Source of the DNA: a bacterium
GTDB lineage: Bacteria > Krumholzibacteriota > Krumholzibacteriia > JACNKJ01
Assembly: GCA_016873475.1 (NCBI GenBank)
Contig: VGXI01000010.1
Coordinates: forward strand, 1-33,519
Direction of reading: 5' to 3'
Length of the DNA stretch: 33,519 nt
The translations under genes and the position numbers were made by a program. Position 1 is the stretch's first letter; each line of letters starts with the position of its first letter. Under the pieces are notes generated by a model that worked only from the letters and a program-made list of their open reading frames with translations, was not told where the DNA came from and ran no database searches. Positions 22,653 to 30,934 of this stretch are shown piece by piece.

Positions 22653-23558
22653 GTGACCGCCCTCTTCCAGCGGCTGATGAACATCGACCGGCGCTGGCTC
22701 TACCTGCTCGTGGGCCTGGCGGCGGTGATCCCCATCCTGCTGCCGCTCAACCTGCCCGTGAACGTCGCCCAGTCCGTGCAGGACCTCTACGACCGCGTGG
22801 AGAGCCTGCCGGCGGGCTCGGTGGTCCTCGCCTCCTTCGACTACGGCCCCTCCACCGGCCCTGAGAACGACCCGATGGCCGACGCCTTCCTGCGTCATTG
22901 CCTGGCGCGGGACCTCAAGGTGCTCTGTATCGCGCTCTACCCGCTGGGCGGTGTCACCGAGGGCGCCGAGGAGCTCCAGCGCGCGGTGGGGCCGCTGGAC
23001 CCGGCCAACGGCGTCCTCGAGAGCACGGCCTTCCCCGGCAAGTTCTACGGCAGGGACTTCGTCTACCTCGGCTACAAGGACGGCGGCCAGGCGACGATGC
23101 GGCAGATGGGCGAGAACGTGCACGCCGTCTTCCCGCGCGAGTACTACCAGGCGCCGGTGACGGACTACGAGCTGTCCAACCAGGTGCGGGGCTACGGCGA
23201 CGTCAGCTTCGTGATGAGCTTCGCCACCGGCATCATCGGCGAGTGGTGGGCGAACCTGGTGAACGCCCAGTACGGGACGCCGGTCGCCGTGGGTTGCACG
23301 GCGGTGAGCGCGCCCAAGTACTTCGCCTACTACAAGGCGGGGCAGATGTTCGCGCTCTTGCCCGGGCTCAAGGGCGCGGCCGAGTACGAGTACCTGGTCA
23401 AGCAGAAGTACGGGCAGATCGCCGAGGCGACGGCCGCCGACGTCTACAACGCCGGCAAGGGCTGGGACGTGCAGTCCATCGTCTACACGATCATCACGCT
23501 CTTCATCGTCATCGGCAACGTCGGCTTCCTGCTGGAACGCCGGCAGCGCCGGTCCTAG
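22653..23558 (+). CDS. Membrane-anchored protein of unknown function, cassette gene 3
   Basis: The 301-residue product has an N-terminal helix (WLYLLVGLAAVIPILLPLNL), an alpha/beta soluble domain and a C-terminal helix (SIVYTIITLFIVIGNVGFLL). The soluble part contains GSVVLASFDYGPSTGPENDP, KVLCIALYPLGG, VYLGYKDGGQATM, SFATGIIGEWWANLVNAQYG and GCTAVSAPKYFAYYKAGQM. The segment from GIIGEWWANLV to LLPGLKGAAEYE parallels GSFYAESLLLA to MLGSVKGQDF in gene 1, so the two may be distant homologs; this is by eye only. The start is GTG with AAGGGAG upstream. I recognise no characterised family. Confidence 0.75.
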   Translation: MTALFQRLMNIDRRWLYLLVGLAAVIPILLPLNLPVNVAQSVQDLYDRVESLPAGSVVLASFDYGPSTGPENDPMADAFLRHCLARDLKVLCIALYPLGGVTEGAEELQRAVGPLDPANGVLESTAFPGKFYGRDFVYLGYKDGGQATMRQMGENVHAVFPREYYQAPVTDYELSNQVRGYGDVSFVMSFATGIIGEWWANLVNAQYGTPVAVGCTAVSAPKYFAYYKAGQMFALLPGLKGAAEYEYLVKQKYGQIAEATAADVYNAGKGWDVQSIVYTIITLFIVIGNVGFLLERRQRRS

Positions 23559-23567
23559 GGGAAGGCC

Positions 23568-24275
23568 ATGGCCAGCGAACTCTGGGTCTGGGTCGGCGCG
23601 CTCTTCACGCTGTGCATCCTGAGCTTCCTGTACAAGGACAACCCCTTCTTTCGTTTCGCCGAGAGCGCCTTCGGCGGCATCAGCATGGGCTACTACATCA
23701 ACCTGACCTTCCGGAACACCTTCGTGCCCAATCTGATCGCGCCGCTCTTCCACGCCGGGCCGGCCTACAGCGCGGCCACCTACCCGACCCGCGAGCCCGA
23801 GCACTGGCTGCTCATCGCGCCCTTCCTGCTCGCGCTCGTGCTCTACTCGCGCTACGTGCCGAAGATCGCCTGGATGAGCCGCTTCGCGCTGGCCGTCTAC
23901 GTGGGCTACTACGCGGGGCTGAACATGATGCAGAAGCTGCAGGGCGAGGTGCTGCCGCAGTCGGCGGACACCATCCGCAGCTTCTGGCGCTTCCTCCCCG
24001 AGCGGCTGCCGATCTGGTTGGACGCCCAGACGCGCACCGTGAGCTGGGGCGAGTGGATCTCGAGCCTGGTCTTCGTGATCGGCGTGCTCGCGGTGCTCGT
24101 CTACTTCTTCTTCTCGGCGGAGCACAAGGGCGTGGTCGGCGGCGTGGGGCGCCTGGGGATCTGGTTCCTGATGATCTCCTTCGGCGCCGCCTTCGGCTAC
24201 ACGATCATGGGCCGCGTGTCGATCCTGATCGGCCGCGTGATCTTCCTCGTCGACGACTGGCTAGGCCTCGGCTAG
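23568..24275 (+). CDS. Polytopic membrane protein of unknown function, cassette gene 4
   Basis: The 235-residue product has about six hydrophobic stretches (LWVWVGALFTLCILSFLY; HWLLIAPFLLALVLYS; LAVYVGYYAGLNMM; LVFVIGVLAVLVYFFF; IWFLMISFGAAFGYTIM; ILIGRVIFLV). Aromatic, polar segments lie between them (FFRFAESAFGGISMGYYI; EVLPQSADTIRSFW). Function is unknown. The junction with gene 3 reads TAGGGGAAGGCCATGG, so the upstream stop runs straight into the Shine-Dalgarno. Its TAG stop is interlocked through CTAG with the stop of the minus-strand gene at 24272. It plays the same positional role after gene 3 as gene 2 does after gene 1. Confidence 0.75.
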   Translation: MASELWVWVGALFTLCILSFLYKDNPFFRFAESAFGGISMGYYINLTFRNTFVPNLIAPLFHAGPAYSAATYPTREPEHWLLIAPFLLALVLYSRYVPKIAWMSRFALAVYVGYYAGLNMMQKLQGEVLPQSADTIRSFWRFLPERLPIWLDAQTRTVSWGEWISSLVFVIGVLAVLVYFFFSAEHKGVVGGVGRLGIWFLMISFGAAFGYTIMGRVSILIGRVIFLVDDWLGLG

Positions 24276-24763
24276 TCGCCCGCGCTCGGCTCGGGTGGCG
24301 GCGCCGCCGCGGGCGGCGCTGCCGTCGCCGCGCGCTGGCGAACCCAGAGTGCGTGCCCGCCCAGCACGAGGGCCGCGGCCGGCAGCATGAGCAGCCAGAC
24401 GGCCCAGATCTCCTCCCGCCAGTACTGCGCCAGCGTGAGATGCGGGTTGCGCCGGATCAGGGCGAGCTGCGCACTCGCGCCGAGCAGAGCAAGCAGCAGG
24501 CTGCCCGCGGCCACGGTCGGCAGGCCCGCCGGCCGCAGCAGGAGGCGGCTTGCGCCGCTCAAGCGCTGCGCCTCGTCGGCGCGAGCGCGGCCGTAGGTGA
24601 GCGGGATGAGCGCGAGCACCAGGCCGGCCGGGGCCGTGCGCTTGAGGGTATAGCCGAGCGGGCTGAGCCAGATCGGCATCCAGAGCAGGGCCAGCAAGAG
24701 GCTGCCGCCGGCGAAGATCGCCAGGAAGGCGAGGGCCCAGAGGGCGAGCGAGCGGCGGCGCAT
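24272..24763 (-). CDS. Small integral membrane protein of unknown function
   Basis: The 163-residue product has about four hydrophobic segments (LALWALAFLAIFAGGSLLLA; AGLVLALIPLTYG; TVAAGSLLLALLGASAQLAL; WAVWLLMLPAAALVLGGHAL), a basic loop (GRARADEAQRLSGASRLLLR) and an Ala/Pro-rich tail. No family recognised. AGGAG lies four bases before the ATG at 24763. It converges on cassette gene 4 with a shared CTAG stop and diverges from the glycosyltransferase, so it appears to be a single-gene unit. Confidence 0.7.
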   Translation of the reverse strand: MRRRSLALWALAFLAIFAGGSLLLALLWMPIWLSPLGYTLKRTAPAGLVLALIPLTYGRARADEAQRLSGASRLLLRPAGLPTVAAGSLLLALLGASAQLALIRRNPHLTLAQYWREEIWAVWLLMLPAAALVLGGHALWVRQRAATAAPPAAAPPPEPSAGD

Positions 24764-24822
24764 GGGACTCCTGTCGGCGGGCCCACAGGCTAGCGCAGCG
24801 ACCGGGCGCCCACAAGCCCCGC

Positions 24823-24851
24823 TTCCCGGGCCGCCGGGCGCGTGCTAGGCT
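24823..24851 (+). promoter_or_regulatory. Predicted glycosyltransferase promoter, leaderless type
   Basis: TTCCCG (24823-24828), 17 bp, TAGGCT (24846-24851) in the extended context GTGCTAGGCT. Seven bases after the -10 is the A of the ATG at 24858, and no Shine-Dalgarno is present. The -35 match is weak (3 of 6). Confidence 0.45.
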
Positions 24852-24857
24852 CGCGCC

Positions 24858-26096
24858 ATGCCGCCGAGACCGCCGCGCCGTCTCCTCATCGTCACCCCCT
24901 GGGCGGACTTCTGGTCGATGCCCGGCAAGGCCGGCGTCAGCGACGACGCCGAGTTCGTGCGCCGCGCCCTGGCCGCCGGCCACGAGCTGCACTTCGTGCT
25001 GCCGGCCGGCGGCGCCTTCGACGCCGGCGAGCGCCATCCGCGCCTCATCCTGCATCCCTTTCCCGACATCACGCGCCGCACGCGCTGGCTGCCGACGCCG
25101 CTGCGCCGCCTGCTCTGGCTCGGCTGGTACTGCGGGCCGGTGGTCGCCCGCGCGCGCCGCGTGGCCCGTGCGCTGCGGCCCGAGCTCGTGCTGGGCTTCA
25201 GCTACCACGGCGCGCGGGCGGCCGCGCTGATCGGGCGCGAACTCGCAATCCCGAGCGTGGTCAAGCACTTCGGCGTCTACACGGCGGCCTTTTTCGACCA
25301 GTGGCCGCGGCTCAAGTACCGCTACAAGAACTGGGAGACGCTCTACGGCCTCACGCGCCCGGTGGACCGGCTCGTCATCCTCAACGACGGCTCGCGCGGG
25401 CGGGAGGCGGCGCTCGCAGCGGGCGTGCCGGCAAGGCGCATCGTCTACCTGCTCAACGGGATCCACACCGAGTGGGGCGGGCTCGCGATCGACCGCGCGG
25501 CCGAGCGCGCGCGGCTGGGCGTGGCGCTCGAGGAGCGGCTCCTGCTCTTCCTCGCCCGGCTCGCCCCCTTCAAGGGGACGCGGCAACTCGCGCGCATCGT
25601 GCCGCGCCTGCTCGCCGAGTGTCCGCGGCCGCTGCGCGTCCTCGTCGCCGGCAGCGGCGAGGACGAGGCCTGGCTGCGCCGCGCGCTGGCGGCGCCGATC
25701 GCGACGGGCCGCGTGCGTCTGCTCGGCGCGGTGCCGCACGCCGCCGTGCCGCCGCTCTTCGCCGCCGCCGACTGCTTCCTCACGCTGAACACCTACTCGA
25801 ACATGGCCCTCCCGACCTGCGAGGCGATGGTGATGGGCTGTCCCGTGGTGGCGACCGACGTGGCCGGCACGGGCGAGGTCGTGCAGGACGGCGCGAACGG
25901 TCGCCTCGCGCCGCCCGGCGACGATGCGGCGCTGATCGCCGCGCTGCGCGCCGTGCTCGAGGACGACGCCCTGCGCGCGCGCCTTGCCGCCGGCGCGCGG
26001 GAGACCGCCGCGGGCTTCGACTCCTGGGACGCCCGCGTCGGGCGCGAGCTGGACCTCATCGAGCAGCTCTGCGCGGAGAACAGCCGGCGCCCCTGA
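24858..26096 (+). CDS. GT4-type glycosyltransferase
   Basis: A predicted GT-B fold sugar transferase acting at the cytoplasmic face of the membrane. The 412-residue product has the N-terminal Rossmann start RLLIVTPWADF, a middle acceptor region, and the GT4 donor-binding half. That half holds YLLNGIHTEWGG, LLFLARLAPFKGTRQL, RVLVAGSGEDEAWL, RVRLLGAVPHAAVPPLFAAADCFL and NMALPTCEAMVMGCPVVATDVAGTGEVV. The E of PTCEAMVMG fits the EX7E-type catalytic region. No signal or membrane segment is evident. It stands alone between a divergent small membrane protein and the molybdoenzyme operon. The sugar and acceptor cannot be predicted. Confidence 0.88.
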   Translation: MPPRPPRRLLIVTPWADFWSMPGKAGVSDDAEFVRRALAAGHELHFVLPAGGAFDAGERHPRLILHPFPDITRRTRWLPTPLRRLLWLGWYCGPVVARARRVARALRPELVLGFSYHGARAAALIGRELAIPSVVKHFGVYTAAFFDQWPRLKYRYKNWETLYGLTRPVDRLVILNDGSRGREAALAAGVPARRIVYLLNGIHTEWGGLAIDRAAERARLGVALEERLLLFLARLAPFKGTRQLARIVPRLLAECPRPLRVLVAGSGEDEAWLRRALAAPIATGRVRLLGAVPHAAVPPLFAAADCFLTLNTYSNMALPTCEAMVMGCPVVATDVAGTGEVVQDGANGRLAPPGDDAALIAALRAVLEDDALRARLAAGARETAAGFDSWDARVGRELDLIEQLCAENSRRP

Positions 26097-26127
26097 TTCT
26101 GCCTTGTGAAGATCGTCACTTGGCCTC

Positions 26128-26147
26128 CCCTTGACCGCGGTCAAGGG
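26128..26147. promoter_or_regulatory. CRP/FNR-family operator upstream of the molybdoenzyme operon
   Basis: A 20-bp perfect palindrome whose core is TTGAC-N4-GTCAA, matching the TTGA-N6-TCAA pattern of FNR/DNR/HcpR-type regulators. Its centre (26137.5) lies 41.5 bp upstream of the transcription start predicted from the -10 at 26167-26172, the standard class II activator position. No regulator gene is present in the window. Confidence 0.7.
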
Positions 26148-26166
26148 CGGGGCGCGCGGCCCCGCG

Positions 26167-26172
26167 GATACT
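26167..26172 (+). promoter_or_regulatory. Predicted -10 of the molybdoenzyme operon
   Basis: GATACT (4 of 6 matches) predicts a transcription start at about 26179 and a 79-nt leader. No separate -35 is needed if the palindrome is a class II activator site. Confidence 0.5.
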
Positions 26173-26257
26173 CGGGGCATCAACGCCGCTCACCGCGCGC
26201 TGTCGACTCGCGCCGCTCGCCGGTGAGCGCTCTCGACTTCCTCAGAAGGGAGCGGCC

Positions 26258-29200
26258 ATGGCCGAGCACGACGCGGGGGCAAGGCCCGAGCGCGCGGATG
26301 CGGGCGAGCCGGCGAACCCCGGCGGCAGCACGCGCCGGTCCTTCCTCTACCAGCTCGCCCTGACCGGCATCGGCGCCGCAGGCATCGCCCGGCAGGCGGC
26401 GGGCGCGGTCGGCTATCTCGACGTGCTGGCCATCGACAATCCCCTGGCGAGCTACCCCAATCGCGGCTGGGAGCGGGTCTATCGCGACCTCTACCGCAGC
26501 GACAGCAGCTTCGTCTTCCTCTGCGCGCCCAACGACACGCACAACTGCCTACTGCGAGCCTTCGTCAAGAACGGCGTCGTCACGCGCATTGCGCCGAGCT
26601 ACGGCTACCACGAGGCCAAGGATCTGGACGGCGGCGGCGCCAGCCGGCGCTGGGATCCGCGCTGCTGCCAGAAGGGCCTCGCTCTCGCCCGCCGCTTCTA
26701 CGGCGACCGCCGCTGCAAGCGGCCCCTGGCCCGCAAGGGCTTCAAGGCCTGGGCGGACGCCGGCTTCCCGCGCGACAAGCGCACGGGCGCCGTCGACGCG
26801 AAGTTCCTCCAGCGCGGCAAGGAGCCTTGGGTACCCGTCAGCTGGGACGAGGCCTTCGCCCTCGCCGCCCGCGCCGCGATCGACATCGCCCGCACCTACT
26901 CGGGCGAGGCGGGCCAGGCCAAGCTGCGCGCGCAGGGCTACGACCCGCTGATGGTCGAGGCGACCCAGGGCGCCGGCACGCAGGTCCTGAAGTTCCGCGG
27001 CGGCATGCCGGCCCTGGGCCTCACCCGGATCTTCGCGCAGTACCGGATGGCCAACGCGATGGCCCTCGTCGACGACAGGCTCCGCGACACGGGGCCGGAG
27101 AAGGCCCTCGGGGCCCGCGGCTGGGACAACTACTCCTGGCACACGGATCTGCCACCCGGCCACCCGATGGTCACGGGACAGCAGACCGTGGACTTCGATC
27201 TCTGCAACGTCGAGCACGCGCGACTCATCCTCGTCTGGGGCATGAACTGGATCACCACGAAGATGCCCGACGCGCACTGGCTCACCGAGGCGCGCCTGAA
27301 GGGCAGCAAGGTGGTCGTGATCGCCGCCGAGTACAGCGCGACTTCGTCCAAGGGCGACGAGGTGCTCATCGTGCGGCCGGGCACGACTCCGGCGCTCGCG
27401 CTCGGTCTCGCCCAGCAGATCATCGCCGAGGGGCTCTACGACGAGGCGGAGGTGGCCGGGGGGACGGACCTGCCGCTGCTCGTGCGCACGGACACGGGCC
27501 AGCTCCTGCGCGCCGCGGAGGTCTTCGCGGGCTACCGGCCGGCGCCGCTCGCGAACGCTACCCTGGTCACCGCCGCCGGCGAGAGCGGGCCGGCCATCCA
27601 CGCCCAGGCGGGCGCGGTGATCGGGGCCGCCCAGCGGGAGGCCTGGGGCGACACCGTCGTTTGGGATCGCCGCCGCGGCGGGCCCGCCGCGGTGAATCGC
27701 GACCAGGTGGGCCGGCACTTCGCGGCGCTCGGCCTCGCGCCGCAGCTCGCCGGCACGGTGACGGTGACCCTCGCCAGCGGCGAGCGCGTGGCCTGCCGCA
27801 GCGTCTTCGACGCCACCCGCGCGTTGCTCGACGCCAGCTACACGCCCGAGCAGGTGGCCAAGCTCACCTGGGTGCCGGCCGCGGCGATCCGCAGCCTCGC
27901 CCGCCAGATCGCGGCCAACCCCGAGCGCACGCTCTTCGTCAACGGCATGGGGCCGAACCAGTTCTTCAACAACGACCTCAAGGACCGGGCGATCTTCCTG
28001 GTCGCCGCGCTGACCCGCAACGTCGGCCGCATCGGCGGCAACGTGGGCAGCTACGCGGGCAACTACCGGGCGAGCTTCTTCAACGGGCTGGGCCAGTACG
28101 TCGCCGAGAATCCCTTCGCGCCGGGGCTCGACCCGGCCAAGCCGGCGCCCGTGAGGAGCTACTGGAAGCCGGAGTCCGTGCACTACTTCAACCACAACGA
28201 CCAGATCCTGCGGGCGGGCGAGACGGTGCTGACGGGCAAGAGCCACATCCCGACGCCGACCAAGTCCATCCACGTCTCCAACTCCAACTCGCTGATCGGC
28301 AACGCGAAGGGCCACTACGACAGCATCGTCAACAGCTTCCCGCGCGTGGAGTTCATTGCCGTGAACGAGTGGTGGTGGACGGCGAGCTGCGAGTACGCGG
28401 ACATCGTCTTTCCCGTAGACAGCTGGGCCGAGCTGCGCGCGCCCGACATGACGATCAGCGCCACCAACCCCTTCCTGTACGTCTTCCCGACCTCGCCGCT
28501 GCCACGCATCCACGATACCCGCGGGGACGCCGAGGTGGCGGCCGGCATCTGCGCCGCCATCGGCCGCGAGTTGGACGACCCGCGCTTCGCGGACTACTGG
28601 CGATTCGTGGGCGAGGGCGACATGCGGCCCTACATCCAGCGCATCCTCGACCACTCGAACGCCATGCGGGGCTTCCGCGTCGAGACGCTCGAGCGCGAGG
28701 CGATGCGCGGCGTGCCGGCCATCATCCAGACGCGCACCTACCCCAAAGTCGGCGCCTGGGAGCAGGCGAACGAGGACCGGCCCTGGTACACGAAGACGGG
28801 CCGGCTCGAGTTCTACCGCGAAGAGCCGGAGTTCATGGACAGCGGCGAGAACCTGATCGTGCACCGCGAGCCGATCGACTCCACCTTCTACGAGCCGAAC
28901 ACGATCGTCGCGGCCCCGCATCCCCTGCTCCGGCCGAAGCGGCCGGAGGACTACGGCGTCGATCCGGCCGATCTCGGCAGCGACGCGCGCCAGCACCGGC
29001 ACGTCGTGCTCGACGTCGATGCCCTGCTCGCCACGCGCCATCCGCTCCACGCGGAGGGCTATCGCTACGTCTTCCACACGCCCAAGTACCGGCACGGCGC
29101 CCACACGACGTCGGTGGACACGGACATCGTCGCCATCTGGTTCGGACCCTTCGGCGACATGTACCGCGAGGACAAGCGGATGCCCTACATCAACGAGATG

Positions 29201-29785
29201 TTCCTGGACATCAACCCGTTGGACGCGCGCGAGCTGGGCGTCGAGGACGGCGACTACGTCTGGATCGACGCCGATCCGCACGATCGGCCCTTCCGCGGCT
29301 GGCAGCAGAACGCGGAGCGGTACCAGGTGGCTCGCCTGATGGCCCGCGCCCGCTACTACCCCGGCACGCCGCGCGGCATCACGCGCATGTGGCACAACAT
29401 GTACGGGGCCACCTACGGCTCCGTGAGGGGCAGCCGCGAGAACGCGAACGGCATGGCCCGCGCCCCGGAGACGGGCTACCAGTCGCTCTTCCGTTCGGGC
29501 AGCCACCAGAGCTGCACGCGCGGGTACCTGAAGCCCACCTGGATGACCGACAGCCTCGTCGTCAAGGGCGTCTTCGGCCAGAAGATCACGCAGGGCTTCG
29601 TCGCCGACGTGCACTGCCCGACCGGCGCGCCGCGCGAGTCGATCGTGCGCATCGAGCGCGCGGAGGCGGGCGGACCCGGCGGCCAAGGGCTCTGGCGACC
29701 CGCGCGGCTCGGCCTGCGGCCGGGCTACGAGAGCGCGGCGCTGATGCGCTTCATCGCCGGCGGCTTCGCCGCCCGCACGAGCTAG
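26258..29785 (+). CDS. Nitrite oxidoreductase / nitrate reductase-type molybdopterin catalytic subunit, Tat-exported
   Basis: This is a type II DMSO-reductase family catalytic subunit of 1175 residues. The Tat signal TRRSFL (Arg26-Arg27) indicates export, so the active site faces the periplasm. The FS0 iron-sulfur site reads CAPNDTHNC (C89, D93, C97) with PRCCQKG (C136/C137), in place of NarG's HxxxCxxxC. The molybdenum ligand is Asp297 in [11 protein letters not shown], equivalent to NarG Asp222. Further blocks are [25 protein letters not shown] and [18 protein letters not shown]. These strings resemble, from memory, NxrA of Nitrospira and anammox bacteria more than E. coli NarG. AAGGGAG precedes the ATG. 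First gene of a four-gene operon with its own beta, gamma and chaperone genes. The direction (nitrate reduction or nitrite oxidation) and even the oxyanion are not decidable from sequence; chlorate or selenate reductases belong to the same group. Confidence 0.88.
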   Translation: MAEHDAGARPERADAGEPANPGGSTRRSFLYQLALTGIGAAGIARQAAGAVGYLDVLAIDNPLASYPNRGWERVYRDLYRSDSSFVFLCAPNDTHNCLLRAFVKNGVVTRIAPSYGYHEAKDLDGGGASRRWDPRCCQKGLALARRFYGDRRCKRPLARKGFKAWADAGFPRDKRTGAVDAKFLQRGKEPWVPVSWDEAFALAARAAIDIARTYSGEAGQAKLRAQGYDPLMVEATQGAGTQVLKFRGGMPALGLTRIFAQYRMANAMALVDDRLRDTGPEKALGARGWDNYSWHTDLPPGHPMVTGQQTVDFDLCNVEHARLILVWGMNWITTKMPDAHWLTEARLKGSKVVVIAAEYSATSSKGDEVLIVRPGTTPALALGLAQQIIAEGLYDEAEVAGGTDLPLLVRTDTGQLLRAAEVFAGYRPAPLANATLVTAAGESGPAIHAQAGAVIGAAQREAWGDTVVWDRRRGGPAAVNRDQVGRHFAALGLAPQLAGTVTVTLASGERVACRSVFDATRALLDASYTPEQVAKLTWVPAAAIRSLARQIAANPERTLFVNGMGPNQFFNNDLKDRAIFLVAALTRNVGRIGGNVGSYAGNYRASFFNGLGQYVAENPFAPGLDPAKPAPVRSYWKPESVHYFNHNDQILRAGETVLTGKSHIPTPTKSIHVSNSNSLIGNAKGHYDSIVNSFPRVEFIAVNEWWWTASCEYADIVFPVDSWAELRAPDMTISATNPFLYVFPTSPLPRIHDTRGDAEVAAGICAAIGRELDDPRFADYWRFVGEGDMRPYIQRILDHSNAMRGFRVETLEREAMRGVPAIIQTRTYPKVGAWEQANEDRPWYTKTGRLEFYREEPEFMDSGENLIVHREPIDSTFYEPNTIVAAPHPLLRPKRPEDYGVDPADLGSDARQHRHVVLDVDALLATRHPLHAEGYRYVFHTPKYRHGAHTTSVDTDIVAIWFGPFGDMYREDKRMPYINEMFLDINPLDARELGVEDGDYVWIDADPHDRPFRGWQQNAERYQVARLMARARYYPGTPRGITRMWHNMYGATYGSVRGSRENANGMARAPETGYQSLFRSGSHQSCTRGYLKPTWMTDSLVVKGVFGQKITQGFVADVHCPTGAPRESIVRIERAEAGGPGGQGLWRPARLGLRPGYESAALMRFIAGGFAARTS

Positions 29786-29794
29786 GGGGAGGCC

Positions 29795-30922
29795 ATGCCC
29801 AAGCGCAAGAACTGGCAGATCGGCCGTGAGCAGGACTACCCCTACGAGGCCGCGCCGCCCAAGCGGCAGGTGGCCTACATCTTCGATACGAACAAGTGCA
29901 TCGAGTGCCAGACCTGCACCATCGCCTGCAAGGCGACCTGGACCAGCGGCAAGGGCCAGGAGACCACCTTCTGGAACAACGTCGAGACCAAGCCCTACGG
30001 CGGCTATCCGACGGCCTGGGACCTGCGCCTGCTCGAGATGAGCGAACCCGCGCGCTGGGCGCGCGGCGTGCTCGAGACGCCGACCGTTTTCGAAGGCCTG
30101 CCGCCCAACCAGCCGCCGCGCGGCCACCGGCCGGAGGTCGCCGACTACGGCGCGCCCAACCTGGGCGAGGACGACGTCACCGCGAACGTCGAGATGGGCA
30201 TGGCTTTCGAGGGCATCCACCCGATGTGGATGTTCTACCTCGCCCGCATCTGCAACCACTGCGACCACCCGGCCTGTCTGGCGGCCTGCCCGCGCAAGGC
30301 CGTCTACAAGCGCGAGGAGGACGGGATCGTCCTCGTCGACCAGGAGCGCTGTCGCGGCTACCAGGAGTGCATTCGGGCCTGTCCGTACAAGAAGGTCTTC
30401 CACAACGTGATCAGCCGCGTGAGCGAGAAGTGCATCGGCTGCTACCCGCGCGTGGAGCAAGGCGAGGTGGCGCTCTGCGTGGAGGCCTGCATCGGGAAGA
30501 TCCGCCTGCACGGCTTCCTCTCCACGCGCGAGGCGCCGCGCCCGGACAACCCGCTCGACTACATCATCAAGATCCGCCGGCTCGCGCTGCCGCTCTACCC
30601 GCAGCACGGCACGGGGCCGAACGTCTTCTACATTCCGCCCGTGCACGTGCCGGACGCCTTCCTCGAGCAGCTCTTCGGCCCGGAGGTGGCCGCGGCGAAG
30701 GCGCTCTACCGCGAGGCGGCGCGGGACAGGCAGCTACTCGGCGCGCTGCTGCTCTTCGGGGCGACGAACAAGATCATCACCCGCTTCGCCGTGCAGGGCG
30801 AGGAGGCCGTGGGCTGGGACGACGCCGGCACGGAGCTGGCGCGCGTGCCCTTCACCGAGCCCCACCGCGTGCGGAACTTCTTCGATGAGCGCCACGGCGC
30901 CTATCGCCACAACACGACCTAG
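29795..30922 (+). CDS. Iron-sulfur electron-transfer beta subunit (NxrB/NarH type)
   Basis: This subunit passes electrons between the molybdenum subunit and the heme gamma subunit. The 375-residue product carries four cluster motifs: CIECQTCTIAC (C35, C38, C41, C45), CNHCDHPACLAACP, CRGYQECIRACP and CIGCYPR with CVEAC. In the third, Tyr replaces one Cys, as the Trp does in NarH, which suggests a [3Fe-4S] cluster. The N-terminus (NWQIGREQDYPYE) and NVETKPYGGYP are NxrB-like. It has no signal peptide, so it would be carried out folded with the alpha subunit. The gene starts 9 bp after the alpha gene, at TAGGGGGAGGCCATG. Confidence 0.92.
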   Translation: MPKRKNWQIGREQDYPYEAAPPKRQVAYIFDTNKCIECQTCTIACKATWTSGKGQETTFWNNVETKPYGGYPTAWDLRLLEMSEPARWARGVLETPTVFEGLPPNQPPRGHRPEVADYGAPNLGEDDVTANVEMGMAFEGIHPMWMFYLARICNHCDHPACLAACPRKAVYKREEDGIVLVDQERCRGYQECIRACPYKKVFHNVISRVSEKCIGCYPRVEQGEVALCVEACIGKIRLHGFLSTREAPRPDNPLDYIIKIRRLALPLYPQHGTGPNVFYIPPVHVPDAFLEQLFGPEVAAAKALYREAARDRQLLGALLLFGATNKIITRFAVQGEEAVGWDDAGTELARVPFTEPHRVRNFFDERHGAYRHNTT

Positions 30923-30934
30923 GGAGGGCAGGCG

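Noticed and set aside
21083-24275. A known transporter or respiratory complex for the four-gene membrane cassette
   Set aside because: I see no Walker motifs, heme-binding CxxCH, quinone-site or ion-antiporter signatures in any of the four proteins.
26549-30646. Minus-strand open frame of about 1365 codons opposite the molybdoenzyme genes
   Set aside because: It is a low-complexity Arg/Ala/Val/His translation antisense to clearly coding alpha and beta subunit genes; it has no ribosome-binding site or family.
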